A DNA stretch of 64,000 nucleotides, from NCBI RefSeq assembly GCF_900110915.1, contig NZ_FOFG01000006.1, positions 1 through 64,000 of the forward strand, written 5' to 3'. Shown here one piece after another: positions 1-8,794 of the stretch. Each line of letters starts with the position of its first letter. Position 1 is the stretch's first letter. This DNA comes from Faunimonas pinastri (GTDB taxonomy: Bacteria; Pseudomonadota; Alphaproteobacteria; Rhizobiales; Afifellaceae). A program made the translations under genes and the position numbers. Below the pieces are notes generated by a model. It did no database searches. It was not told the DNA's origin and saw nothing but the letters and a program-made list of their open reading frames with translations.

Positions 1-177
1 GCGGACCGCAAGACGGTGCGGTACCGGTCCTGTCGTCCGCCGGACACGGCGTTGCGCGAGCGTCTGCGGGAACTGGCGACCGAGCGGCGGCGGTTTCTGG
101 CGGGTGACACCCCGGAAAGAACTGATGGGCCTAGTCCGGATCAGGCCTGTTGGTTCGAACGGGAACGCACCTCCTGA
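1..177 (+). pseudogene. IS3-family transposase (OrfB) fragment
   Basis: An open frame enters from the left edge and stops at 175-177. Its first ~31 residues (beginning ADRKTVRYRS and ending RELATERRR) resemble the linker just before the DDE integrase core of IS3-family OrfB transposases, where the next residues are normally FGYRRL. Here the similarity ends at about base 93 and the following ~27 codons are unrelated, so the transposase is cut off before its catalytic core. This is a remnant and not a mobile copy. The upstream part lies outside the window. The assignment rests on remembered family sequence. Confidence 0.65.
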
Positions 178-458
178 TGGGGGTGGGAAGCGGAACGGCA
201 AGAAGCGGGAAACACCCCCGCAGATGCATCCAGGCCCACTGTCGAGGCTGTAGATCCCCCTTTCGAGCTTGATGGGCGGCCACACTGCACTTGGTCGGCA
301 GCGCCCTTCCCAGGCGTCTGCCGGCCTCGCTGGCCGGCCATGTGTCGAAACTGCCGTGCAAGCCGTGCAGCCGTGCAGCCGCTCTTCTTCAAACATTCGT
401 GATCACCCCCGCGCCCCAGCCAGATGCGGGGCCATTCCCTTCCATCATAGGTTCCACC
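178..458. other. Intergenic remnant, no recognised gene
   Basis: Between the transposase fragment and the DUF927 remnant there are only short overlapping frames on both strands (up to ~100 codons) with no recognisable domain. I see no terminal inverted repeat, attachment core or promoter that I can defend. It is probably eroded mobile-element DNA. Confidence 0.5.
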
Positions 459-2152
459 ATGACCAAGAAAGCGAAGGCGGTGCGTCCGCCTATCGAGAAG
501 ATTGCGACCGTGTACGACGAGGCGACCGGAAGCTGGTTCGATGTCTTTTCGTTCGTCACCATTCGAGGTGAGCTCGCAGAACTCACCGTACTCCGCGCCA
601 CCAACGAGAGCCGCAGCAGCTTCGAGAGCAGCTTCTGAACAAGGGCACCCCTATGGAGCTGAGCGAGGGTGAGATCAACCGTGCGATCCGTCAGCAACCA
701 GCGGAGCATCGCATCTTCTGCGGGCATGCCGGCTGGCGGAACGATGACACCGCCTTTGTGCTCCAGGATCAGTGCATCCCGCCGCGTGTCGAAGGAACCA
801 CGCTTCTGCCACCCAGATGGCAGGAACACCTTCAGCGCCCGGCTCTACAGAGGCAAGGTAAGACGGAAGCCTGGACGGAGAAGGTCGCCAAGCCTGCTGG
901 GGGCTCCTCACGACTGCTGACCGGAATTGCCGCTGCTTTTGCCGCCCCTCTGATCAAGACCTCGGGTCTGCAACCCTTCGGGCTTCTCTTCTATGGCCCT
1001 TCCAAGGTCGGGAAATCGCTGCTGCTGACTGCTGCGGGTTCGACCTTCGGCATCGGCGAAGAGCGGGACCTGCCCGCCTGGAACGTCACGGATGCCGGGT
1101 TTGATGAGCTTGCCCGACTCCATAATGATCTGCCGCTCTTGATAAACGAACTGGCGGTCCGCAGGGGGGCCAAGACAAAGATATACGGCGACATGCGGTC
1201 CTTCGCTTACCGCTTCAGCGAGGGCAAGGAGCTCCGGCGCCACAGCGGCTTTTAGGCGCCAAGCACCTCGAGGGTGCCTGGGAACTGGCGTTCCGTCATG
1301 ATCACCGGCTCGGAGCACTCTCTCACCGAGTGGGCCAGCGTCTGCGGTGAGACACAGGATGCTGGCGAGATTGCCCGGCTTTTCGATGTCCCTGCCCTTC
1401 ACCCAGGCTGCGTCACGATCTTCGACTGGCTGGAAGAAGAGTACGGGGCCGAGCAGGGAGCTAAGCGAGCCGAGACCCGACTGGCGAACATCCGGCGCCG
1501 CTGCATGAAGTATCGGGGCACGGTTCTCCCGGAATTCATCTGCTACCTGATGGCGCAAGGGACAGACTTCGAGCTGCAGGTGCGATCGCTGATGGCGGCC
1601 TTCGAGGCGGAGGTGGTCAGGGAGGAGATGGAACCCGCGCTAAAGCATGCGGCCAAGAACTTCGCCCTGATCTATGCCGCCGGCATGCTGGCCCGGGACG
1701 CGGGATTGGTGGCCTGGTCCGAAGCACGGATCGAAGCGAGCATCCGGCGCTGCTTCGAAGATGGAGCTTCGATCATCCAAGCCCAGATCGAATCGTTCGA
1801 AGAGGCTCGCGCTCGATTCTTCGGCCAGCTCGAGACCGACGAGCTGATCGAGCACGATGCTGACCGGAGCCTCTTCGCCACCGCAAGGGGATACCGGACC
1901 CGATCGGAATCGTCGACCCCGTACATTCTTCGAGGCGAGGCGGTTCTGAGCTGGCTCCCGAACCCATCCGTTCGCAATCAGCTGCTTCTTTGGGCGGCCG
2001 ACGAGGGGCTGCTCCGCTGCAAGGGCAAGTCCACGGGCGGCAGAGACATCGCCTGGGCGGAAACTCAGCGTGGCTGGCGGGACGGGACGCGGCCTAGGTC
2101 GATCGTTCTCAAGGTATCACGGGAGACGCTGGACGCTCTCACGAGCACCTGA
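459..2152 (+). pseudogene. DUF927 (superfamily 2-like helicase/primase) protein, broken by a frameshift and an amber stop
   Basis: Three consecutive open segments (459-638, about 602-1255, 1256-2152) together make one ~560-residue DUF927 protein, a family of mobile-element ATPases related to phage/plasmid primase-helicases. The first segment starts MTKKAKAVRPP. Its frame must shift near 595-610 to continue as REPQQLREQLLNKG, then AEHRIFCGHAGWRND. A P-loop, GPSKVGKS, is coded at about 994-1017, and a Walker-B-like LLINEL follows. At 1253-1255 an in-frame TAG interrupts (RHSGF, stop, APSTSR) and the same frame resumes with WRSVMITGSEHS, the segment after the ATPase core. One TAG-to-sense change would restore this second joint. 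The damage suggests a pseudogene; sequencing error is the alternative. Confidence 0.7.
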
Positions 2153-2166
2153 CAATCACCGGCCGG

Positions 2167-2191
2167 ATGGCGACCCGCTCTGGGTCGCCAT
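2167..2191 (+). terminator. Hairpin after the DUF927 remnant
   Basis: A perfect 10-bp inverted repeat (ATGGCGACCC at 2167-2176 and GGGTCGCCAT at 2182-2191) with a 5-base loop lies 15 bases after the DUF927 stop codon. It is followed by only two further T residues, so its efficiency as an intrinsic terminator is uncertain. Confidence 0.55.
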
Positions 2192-2267
2192 TTGGTCACC
2201 CGCATCCAATGCGTCAGCGCAGCCCCCGTAAGGGGACGCTGAAAAGCCAATAATAACAAAGAGATAG

Positions 2268-2344
2268 TGGTGCGCCCGAAGAGATTCGAACTCCTGACCC
2301 CCAGATTCGTAGTCTGGTGCTCTATCCAGCTGAGCTACGGGCGC
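2268..2344 (-). tRNA. tRNA-Arg (anticodon ACG)
   Basis: On the minus strand a 77-base tRNA, counting an encoded CCA at 2268-2270, begins GCGCCCG at 2344. It pairs with CGGGCGC before discriminator A. The anticodon loop CTACGAA, flanked by CCAGA and TCTGG, gives anticodon ACG, read as ICG for CGN arginine codons. The T-arm carries GTTCGAATC and the D-arm AGCTCAGCTGGATAGAGC. The 3' end faces the decayed mobile DNA at 1-2260, the orientation expected when an integrase uses the 3' half of a tRNA as its attachment site. Confidence 0.97.
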
Positions 2345-2378
2345 ACTGTCCGGTGGCGTTTACCGCCGCGGTGAGCGT

Positions 2379-2407
2379 CATCTAGCCGACGCTTGGGGGG
2401 ATTGCAA
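2379..2407 (-). promoter_or_regulatory. Candidate sigma-70 promoter for tRNA-Arg
   Basis: Reading the minus strand, TTGCAA (2407-2402) and TAGATG (2384-2379) are separated by 17 bases and lie about 35 bases before the mature tRNA start at 2344. This spacing suits a housekeeping promoter. The element overlaps nothing coding; the kinase gene ends at 2411. Confidence 0.45.
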
Positions 2408-2410
2408 GGG

Positions 2411-3874
2411 CTAGAACGCTTCCTTTGCGCTTCTATTCACAGCTCGCCTCTGCTCCGTCCGGACCGCCCGGTCGGGTATGGTCACCTCGAAGACGGCGCC
2501 GGCACCCTGGCGCTCGATCAGGGCGATGCGGCCGTCATGGGCGCGGACGATCTCGGCGGCGATCGGCAGGCCGAGTCCCGTCCCGCCCGGCCGCACCGAG
2601 CCGTGGAAGGGCTCGAAAAGCCGCTCCTTGGCGCGCGGCGGAACGCCCGGACCGGTGTCGCAGATGCGGAAGGTGACGATGCCGGCCTGCCGTTCGCCCT
2701 CGATCCAGATGCGGCGGATCACGGCCGGGTCATCGCCGCTTTCAAGCGCGTCGGCGGCATTGCGCAGGAGGTTCATCAGCACGCGGAAGAACTGTTCGGG
2801 ATCGGCGTCGATCTCAAGATCCGGCGAAACGTTGTTGTCCCAGGTGATGCGGCTTTGCGAGGTGAGCCCGATCACGTCGGCGGCGTCCTCGGCCAGCCGG
2901 GAGAGCGACAGGAGATGCCGGTTCGGCTCCTCTTCCCTCGCCTGACCGTAGGCCATCACCGTGGAGGTGTAGCCGATCGCCCGGTCGATCGCCCGCACCA
3001 CCTTGGGCGCGAAGCGGCGCGCGACAGGATCCTGCGCGGAGCTCAGCCGGTCGGAAAAAAGCTGCGCGGGCGCCAGGATGTTGCGCAGGTCGTGATTGAT
3101 CTTGGAGACCGCGAGACCCAGGCTCGCGAGATGCCGCCTCTCAGAGAGCGTCTGGCGAAGCGCGCTCTGCATCTCCACGAAGCGCTCTTCGGCAAGGCCG
3201 ATCTCGTCGCGCCGCCCCGACGGCTGCTCCACCCTGCCCTCTTCCGGCGCGGAGGAAAAGGCGATGATGCGATCCGTCAGCCGCTGCATGGGGCGAACGA
3301 TGATCTGCTGCAGGGCCAGGTAGATCAGGATGCCGGTGACGGCCGAGATGATCAGCGACAGCACCAGGATGTGGCGGGAATAGACCAGCATCGCATCGCG
3401 CAATTCGCTGCGGCGCAGGATGATCTCGAAGCGCTCATGGCCGGCCGGAGGCTGACCGCGCACGATCATCAACTGGTCGCCGCTGGAAAACAGGGTGGAA
3501 ACGGCGGCCATCATGCTGTTCAGCGGCGTGACCAGCGGCAGATCGTACTCGGCGACCACGTCGGCGCTCAGATTATCCTGCCCCATGACCCAGCTGCGGT
3601 TGTCGGCAAAGCTGGCGATGCCTTCCACGCCGATCATGTCGAGCATGCGGCGTTCAAGCTCGGGCGGAATTTCCATGCCCGGCGCCGCGGAATCGACGAG
3701 GCTGGCCAGTGACGCTGAATCCAGCCGCTCCTGCAGCCAGGTATTCCAGAAATTCGCGACCGACGGAATATAGATCAACAACTCTGCGAGCGTGAAGAAT
3801 ACAATTGTCAGGAACAACAACTTGCCTGACAGACCCCAACGCAGACGCTTTTGCTTCAGTGCCGTAAGTGGCAA
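2411..3874 (-). CDS. Membrane sensor histidine kinase (HAMP, HisKA, HATPase_c)
   Basis: A 487-residue orphan-type sensor kinase of the inner membrane. Hydrophobic segments at about residues 17-39 and 168-190 bracket a ~130-residue periplasmic sensor region with no recognised fold, and a HAMP-like linker follows. The phosphoacceptor is His261 in SKINHDLRN. The ATP-binding domain has an N box (Asn372 in NLLRNAADAL), a G1 box DTGPG (406-410) and a G2 box GTGLGL (431-436). No response regulator lies beside it. The start is TTG: an in-frame stop lies nine codons upstream, no ATG or GTG intervenes, and GAAAGG sits 7 bases before the TTG. It follows the flavoprotein gene by 107 bases, so co-transcription is possible. 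The signal it senses cannot be inferred. Confidence 0.85.
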   Translation of the reverse strand: MPLTALKQKRLRWGLSGKLLFLTIVFFTLAELLIYIPSVANFWNTWLQERLDSASLASLVDSAAPGMEIPPELERRMLDMIGVEGIASFADNRSWVMGQDNLSADVVAEYDLPLVTPLNSMMAAVSTLFSSGDQLMIVRGQPPAGHERFEIILRRSELRDAMLVYSRHILVLSLIISAVTGILIYLALQQIIVRPMQRLTDRIIAFSSAPEEGRVEQPSGRRDEIGLAEERFVEMQSALRQTLSERRHLASLGLAVSKINHDLRNILAPAQLFSDRLSSAQDPVARRFAPKVVRAIDRAIGYTSTVMAYGQAREEEPNRHLLSLSRLAEDAADVIGLTSQSRITWDNNVSPDLEIDADPEQFFRVLMNLLRNAADALESGDDPAVIRRIWIEGERQAGIVTFRICDTGPGVPPRAKERLFEPFHGSVRPGGTGLGLPIAAEIVRAHDGRIALIERQGAGAVFEVTIPDRAVRTEQRRAVNRSAKEAF

Positions 3875-3981
3875 AGCACAACCTTTCGCCGACTTCCCTG
3901 TTCACGAAAGTCGGGTCCTGCCTCACGATCAGGTTACTGTAAAGCGAGAACGCGCTGGGCGCACGTTAAGGTTTGTTCAGA

Positions 3982-5397
3982 TCACCCGAGTGCTGCCATC
4001 AGCCGCACGAAGACCCGCATGGCGGGGTTCTGCACGCGCGGTGTGTAGAAGGAGGTGGCCGCGCGCTTTCCCGCCTCCGACATGGTGGGATAGGGCAGCA
4101 CCGGCATCATCATATCCCTCACCGACATGCGTCGCGTCACCGCCAGCGCCCATGGGGCGATCAGGTCGCCCGCGCCGCGGCCGACGATTCCAGCGCCCAG
4201 AATGCGCCCCTTGGTGCTGGTGACGACCTTCACCTGCCCGATCGTCGTGCCTTCCGCCTGCGCCCGGTCGTTCTCCGCGAAAGGCCAGCGCAGAATGTTG
4301 ATCCGCCCGTAGCGTTGGCGCGCCTGCTCTTCCCCAAGGCCGACCCAGGCAAGTTCCGGATCGGTGTGAAGGGAGGAGACCAGCAGCGAAGGATCGACCC
4401 GCGCGCCGGCCCGCGACAGTATCGAGCGGACGACCTGCTCGGCCTGATAAGCGCCCCAATGCGGAAAATCCGGTCCTTCCGCCGCGCTCCCCACCGCGTA
4501 GACGGCACCGTTGGTGGTTCGAAGCCGCCTGTCGACCTTGATGCCGTCATCGCCGAAGGAGATGCGCGCCGCGTCAAGACCCAGATCCGCGATGTTCGCG
4601 CGGCGGCCCATCGCGACCAGAAGATGACTGCAGGAAACGGGTTCGCCGCCGGAAAGCGCGATCTCCAGCCCGCCATCGGACTGGCAGATCGCGGTCACTT
4701 CGACCTGCTCCCGAACTGTCACACCCTCGCGGCGGAGTTCACGCAGGACGATCGCCGCCAATTCGGGATCGTCATCCTTCAGCGCCCTGTCGGCGCCCAG
4801 CACCGTCACTTCGGAGCCAAGCCGCCGGAAGGCCTGAGCCATTTCGATACCGAACGGACCGCCGCCCAGAACAGCGAGATGCCGCGGCGTCTCGGCAAAG
4901 TCGAAAATCGTCTCCTCCGTCAGGAAGGGGACGGATCCAAGCCCGTCGATCTCGGGAATCGCGGGCCGGGAACCGGTGGCGATCACGAAGCGCCGGGCCC
5001 GCAGTTCGGTTTCCCCGGCCAGCAATGTCTTTCTATCCTTGAAGCGGGCGTCTTCCCGGATGATGCGGACCCCCAGACCGGCGAAGCGCTCGAGGGAGCC
5101 GAACGGACCGACATGGCGGACCACTCCCTCGACATGCTCTCGCACGCGGGCGAAATCGACGCTGACGCCTTGAGCCTCCACACCGAATCGACCCGCGTTG
5201 CGCACGTCATGCACGCGCCGGGCCGCGGCGAGAAACGCCTTGGAGGAGACGCAGCCGCCGTTCAGGCGATCCTCGCCCGTTGCCTCCTTGTCCACCAGCA
5301 CCACGGACAGGCCGGAGGTGGCGGCCGCCGCGGCCACGGCAAGCCCGGCGGGACCTGCCCCGACGACACAGACGTCGCAGTCGATCCGTTCCGGCAT
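3982..5397 (-). CDS. FAD/NAD(P)-dependent oxidoreductase, mercuric reductase/lipoamide dehydrogenase-like, one redox Cys missing
   Basis: A 471-residue class I pyridine nucleotide-disulfide oxidoreductase. It has an N-terminal FAD-binding fold (VVGAGPAG, about residues 10-17), a central NAD(P)-binding fold (LGGGPFGIE), the second FAD contact (YAVGSAAEGPD) and a C-terminal dimerisation domain with PYPTMSEAGKRAA. The normal redox motif CLNxGCxxSK reads RLNGGCVSSK. The first cysteine, residue 44, is Arg encoded by CGC at 5268-5266, one transition from TGC, while the partner Cys49 is kept. Without the disulfide it should not act as a normal dithiol reductase. The terminal H-P-T motif is Y-P-T, which I recall as common in the mercuric-reductase-like subgroup. 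The ATG start is preceded by GAGGAAAC. The substrate is unknown. Confidence 0.85.
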   Translation of the reverse strand: MPERIDCDVCVVGAGPAGLAVAAAAATSGLSVVLVDKEATGEDRLNGGCVSSKAFLAAARRVHDVRNAGRFGVEAQGVSVDFARVREHVEGVVRHVGPFGSLERFAGLGVRIIREDARFKDRKTLLAGETELRARRFVIATGSRPAIPEIDGLGSVPFLTEETIFDFAETPRHLAVLGGGPFGIEMAQAFRRLGSEVTVLGADRALKDDDPELAAIVLRELRREGVTVREQVEVTAICQSDGGLEIALSGGEPVSCSHLLVAMGRRANIADLGLDAARISFGDDGIKVDRRLRTTNGAVYAVGSAAEGPDFPHWGAYQAEQVVRSILSRAGARVDPSLLVSSLHTDPELAWVGLGEEQARQRYGRINILRWPFAENDRAQAEGTTIGQVKVVTSTKGRILGAGIVGRGAGDLIAPWALAVTRRMSVRDMMMPVLPYPTMSEAGKRAATSFYTPRVQNPAMRVFVRLMAALG

Positions 5398-5558
5398 GTT
5401 TCCTCCGCATGACCTCAGAGCCCGAGCGGCTCGCTGTCTTCTTTATGCTTCAGTCTCTTTACCAAAATCGGAACAGGCGAAGGACTGCGGGCGGCAAAGG
5501 CCTGCCGAACGTCTTTGACGAGCATCGGCCCGGATCGGAGAAGATTACCGTCCCGACA

Positions 5559-5588
5559 TTGACTTGGCCGCACTCTTCACCCTATATC
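5559..5588 (+). promoter_or_regulatory. Candidate sigma-70 promoter for rpmH-rnpA-yidC
   Basis: TTGACT (5559-5564) and TATATC (5583-5588; CTATAT in rhizobial consensus form) are 18 bases apart and about 130 bases upstream of rpmH. The surrounding 320-base gap (5398-5718) holds no open frame I recognise, so it serves as the leader of the ribosomal protein operon and as the upstream region of the divergently oriented flavoprotein gene. Confidence 0.5.
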
Positions 5589-5718
5589 GCGCACGGCTGA
5601 TCGGAACCTCTCTCTCTGCTGAAGGTCCGACACTATCCCTGATATCGAAGCGACCTGACCGTCGGGAGACGAAACGGTCGCTTTGCAACGTGAGGACCGC
5701 CGCCAGGCGGCAGGAAAG

Positions 5719-5853
5719 ATGAAACGGACTTATCAACCCAGCCGTCTGGTTCGCAAGCGGCGCCATGGCTTCCGCTCCCGTATGGCCACCTTCAACGGCC
5801 GGAAGGTTCTTGCTCGTCGCCGTGCGAAGGGCCGGAAAGTCCTTTCCGCCTAA
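5719..5853 (+). CDS. rpmH: 50S ribosomal protein L34
   Basis: A 44-residue, highly basic protein starting [18 protein letters not shown] and ending GRKVLSA, the complete L34 family sequence. It sits on the 23S rRNA surface of the large subunit. A ribosome-binding site AGGAAAG lies immediately upstream of the ATG. It leads the conserved rpmH-rnpA-yidC cluster, with rnpA starting 17 bases after its stop. Confidence 0.98.
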   Translation: MKRTYQPSRLVRKRRHGFRSRMATFNGRKVLARRRAKGRKVLSA

Positions 5854-5870
5854 GTTTCGCGAGGCGCACC

Positions 5871-6239
5871 ATGCAGCGCCTGAAGAAACGGCGTGAATTC
5901 CTAGCCGCCGCGAAGGGCCGGAAGGCCTCGCGGCGGGCATTTGTGCTGGAAAGCCGTTTTCGCGACGACGACCAGCCTCCCCGCTTCGGCTTCACCGTGA
6001 CCAAGCGGACGGCCAAGAAGGCCGTGGAGCGCAACCGTATCCGCCGCCGCCTCCGCGAGGCGGTGCGCCTTGTCGCGCCTGCCTGCGCGCGCGAAGGATA
6101 CGACCACGTGCTTGTCGGCCGCCGGGGAGCCCTGACACTGGGCTTCGCCGACCTGACGGCGGACCTCGCCGGCGCCCTCACCGCAATGCCCCCTGCAGGG
6201 CCCAGAATCGCCCGGACAGGCGGAGACCCCACTCCATGA
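5871..6239 (+). CDS. rnpA: Ribonuclease P protein component
   Basis: A 122-residue basic protein that binds the M1 RNA and helps it remove 5' leaders from pre-tRNA. The family signature around residues 50-68 (AVERNRIRRRLREA) forms the RNA-binding helix and loop, and FGFTVTKR precedes it. Its stop overlaps the yidC start (ATGA at 6236-6239), so the two are translationally coupled. The small yidD gene that lies between rnpA and yidC in many bacteria is absent. Confidence 0.96.
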   Translation: MQRLKKRREFLAAAKGRKASRRAFVLESRFRDDDQPPRFGFTVTKRTAKKAVERNRIRRRLREAVRLVAPACAREGYDHVLVGRRGALTLGFADLTADLAGALTAMPPAGPRIARTGGDPTP

Positions 6240-8089
6240 AGAACAATCGTAACGTCGCAGTCGCGATGATCCTGTCGCTGATCGTGCTCGTCGGGTGGCA
6301 ATATTTCATTGCCGGGCCCAAGCTCGAAGCGCAGCGACGACTGCAGGCGGCCCAGCAGAGCCAGAACGCCGAGATCCAGAAGGGTCAGTCGGTTCCGGCC
6401 AGCGGGAGCAATGCGGGGTCTCCGGTCGCCAACAACAAGCCGGGCGCGGTTCCTGGCGGCAATCCGGCCGTGCCGGGCTCTGCCGCCTCGGCTTCCGACG
6501 CCGCCGCCTTCAACCGCGACCAGCAGATCTCCGCCGGCCAGCGCGTGGCGATCGACAGCCCGGCCATGGGCGGCTCCATCAACCTGACGGGCGGCCGCGT
6601 CGACGACATCCTGCTCAAGGATTATCATCTCACCACAGACCGCCAGAGCCCGCTGATCGAACTCTTCGCCCCGGCCGGCACGGACAATCCCTATTATGCC
6701 GAGTTCGGCTGGGTGCCCGAGAAGGGCGGCCCCGCGACGCCGAACGGCACCACGGTGTGGCAGACGACGGACAAGGAGCCGCTGAAGCCCGGCCATGACG
6801 TCGACCTCACCTGGGACAATGGCGGCGGCCTCGTCTTCAAGCGGACCTATTCCGTCGACGACAAGTACATGATCACCGTGCACCAGAGCGTGCAGAACAA
6901 CACCGCCGCGGCGGTCACGCTCTATCCCTACGGCCTGGTCAACCGCGTCGGCGTCCCGGCGAAGACCGGCTCCTATGTCCTGCATGAGGGCATGATCGGC
7001 TATTTCGGCCACGCCGGGATGCAGGAGATCGCCTACAGCAAGCTCGACAAGGAAAAGACCGTCACGCCGGCCGAAACCAACGACGGCTGGCTCGGCATCA
7101 CCGACAAGTACTGGGCGGCGGACCTCATTCCGCGTGGCGGCCTCACCTTCAAGAGCCGCTTCGTGCAGGGCGAGCAGGACGGCAAGCCGAGCCATCAGGC
7201 CGATTATCTCGGCAGCGCCGTTCCCGTCGCGCCGGGCGCCTCGGTGACCCAAGAGACCCTCCTTTTCGCCGGCGCGAAGGAAGTCGGCACCCTCAACCAT
7301 TACGAAGACGCGCTGAAGATCACGAACTTCGGCAAGAACATCGACTGGGGCTGGCTCTATTTTATCACCCAGCCGATGTACTGGCTGATCGACCACCTGA
7401 ATCATCTCTTCGGCAATTTCGGCCTGGCGATCCTCGCCGTGACCGTCATCGTGAAGCTCATCTTCTTCCCGCTCGCCAACCGCTCCTATTCGTCGATGAG
7501 CAAGATGAAGAAGGTGCAGCCGCAGGTGAAGGAGCTGCAGGAGCGCTTCAAGGACGACCGCATGGGCCTGCAACAGGCCATGATGCAGCTATACAAGCAG
7601 GAAAAGATCAATCCGGTGGCCGGTTGCTGGCCGATGGTGATCCAGATCCCGGTCTTCTTCTCGCTCTACAAGGTGCTGTCGATCACCATCGAGATGCGGC
7701 ATGCGCATTTCTTCGGGCTCGTGCAGGATCTGTCCGCGCCCGATCCGACCAGCATCTTCAACCTGTTCGGCCTCGTCCCCTTCTCGCCGCCCTTCGGCCA
7801 GCATCTCGGCATCTGGGCCATCATCCTGGGCTGCACCATGTTCGCCCAGATGCGGATGAACCCGACGCCGCCTGACAAGACCCAGGCGATGATGTTCAAC
7901 TGGATGCCGGTCGTCTTCACCTTCATGATGGCGAACTTCCCGATCGGGCTGGTGATCTACTACTCGTGGAACAACCTGCTTTCCGTCCTGCAGCAGAGCA
8001 TCATCATGCGCCGCAACGGTGTGAAGAACGAACTGGTGACGTTCGTGCAGGGCCTGTTCTCGCGTCGCCAGAACAACCCGGCGGAATAG
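6236..8089 (+). CDS. yidC: Membrane protein insertase YidC
   Basis: A 617-residue inner-membrane insertase and foldase that works alone or with SecYEG. It has an N-terminal membrane anchor (about residues 7-26), a low-complexity Gly/Ala/Pro-rich stretch, a large periplasmic beta domain typical of Gram-negative YidC (about 95-360), and a C-terminal membrane core. The core has the conserved cytoplasmic coiled loop ([19 protein letters not shown]) and the segment [21 protein letters not shown]. Length is normal for rhizobia. It is coupled to rnpA by a 4-base overlap, and engB starts one base after its stop. Confidence 0.97.
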   Translation: MKNNRNVAVAMILSLIVLVGWQYFIAGPKLEAQRRLQAAQQSQNAEIQKGQSVPASGSNAGSPVANNKPGAVPGGNPAVPGSAASASDAAAFNRDQQISAGQRVAIDSPAMGGSINLTGGRVDDILLKDYHLTTDRQSPLIELFAPAGTDNPYYAEFGWVPEKGGPATPNGTTVWQTTDKEPLKPGHDVDLTWDNGGGLVFKRTYSVDDKYMITVHQSVQNNTAAAVTLYPYGLVNRVGVPAKTGSYVLHEGMIGYFGHAGMQEIAYSKLDKEKTVTPAETNDGWLGITDKYWAADLIPRGGLTFKSRFVQGEQDGKPSHQADYLGSAVPVAPGASVTQETLLFAGAKEVGTLNHYEDALKITNFGKNIDWGWLYFITQPMYWLIDHLNHLFGNFGLAILAVTVIVKLIFFPLANRSYSSMSKMKKVQPQVKELQERFKDDRMGLQQAMMQLYKQEKINPVAGCWPMVIQIPVFFSLYKVLSITIEMRHAHFFGLVQDLSAPDPTSIFNLFGLVPFSPPFGQHLGIWAIILGCTMFAQMRMNPTPPDKTQAMMFNWMPVVFTFMMANFPIGLVIYYSWNNLLSVLQQSIIMRRNGVKNELVTFVQGLFSRRQNNPAE

Positions 8090-8090
8090 C

Positions 8091-8756
8091 ATGAGCGAGA
8101 TCCCCGCCTCCGAGGGTTCGGCCGAGACCGCGGACCGCGCCGAAAGCGTCCGGCTCCTGTTCGCCCGCCCCTGGGACTTCCTGATCGGCGCGCGATCGCT
8201 CGGCGACCTGCCGCCGCTGGACCGGACGGAGCTGGCCTTTGCCGGCCGCTCCAATGTCGGCAAGTCCAGCCTGATCAATGCGTTGACCGGCCAGTCCGGC
8301 CTCGCCCGCACGTCCAACACGCCGGGGCGCACGCGGGAGCTCAACTTCTTCCTGCCGGAAGCGGAAGCCGGCCTCCTGCTGGTCGACATGCCCGGCTACG
8401 GCTACGCCAAGGCGCCGAAGACCGAAGTCGCGCAATGGTCGCGGCTGATCCACGATTATCTGCGCGGCCGCGCCAATCTCCGCCGCGTCTTCGTGCTGGT
8501 CGATGCGCGTCACGGCATCAAGCCGAGCGACGAGACGATCATGAACGAGTTCGACAAGACGGCGGTGCCCTATCAGATCGTCCTGACCAAGGCCGACAAG
8601 ATCAAGCCGGCCGAGCTCGAGGCGGTGAAGGCCGACACGGCGGACCGCATCCGCAAGCGCCCCGCCTCGCATCCCACGATCATCGCCACCTCGGCCGAGA
8701 AGGGCTGGGGCATGGAAGAGCTTCGCACCGAGATCAGCGCGTTTACGAGCGATTGA
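8091..8756 (+). CDS. engB: Ribosome biogenesis GTP-binding protein EngB/YsxC
   Basis: A 221-residue cytoplasmic GTPase needed for large-subunit maturation. Visible motifs are G1 [10 protein letters not shown] (51-60), G2 [11 protein letters not shown]3 DMPGYG (99-104) and G4 TKAD (166-169). Its ATG comes one base after the yidC stop, placing it in the same operon. The N-terminal ~25 residues are a loose extension. The rnpA-yidC-engB-argB order matches rhizobial genomes. Confidence 0.96.
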   Translation: MSEIPASEGSAETADRAESVRLLFARPWDFLIGARSLGDLPPLDRTELAFAGRSNVGKSSLINALTGQSGLARTSNTPGRTRELNFFLPEAEAGLLLVDMPGYGYAKAPKTEVAQWSRLIHDYLRGRANLRRVFVLVDARHGIKPSDETIMNEFDKTAVPYQIVLTKADKIKPAELEAVKADTADRIRKRPASHPTIIATSAEKGWGMEELRTEISAFTSD

Positions 8757-8794
8757 GAACCGGTTAAGAGGCTCGAACTTCAGCGGACGGGCCC

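Noticed and set aside
2393-5412. Two long plus-strand frames (439 and 479 codons)
   Set aside because: They mirror the histidine kinase and the flavoprotein on the other strand and show no recognisable domain.
6376-6520. Low-complexity Gly/Ala/Ser stretch in yidC as a possible insertion
   Set aside because: Alphaproteobacterial YidC proteins carry a variable flexible stretch at this place; no repeat or foreign sequence is visible.
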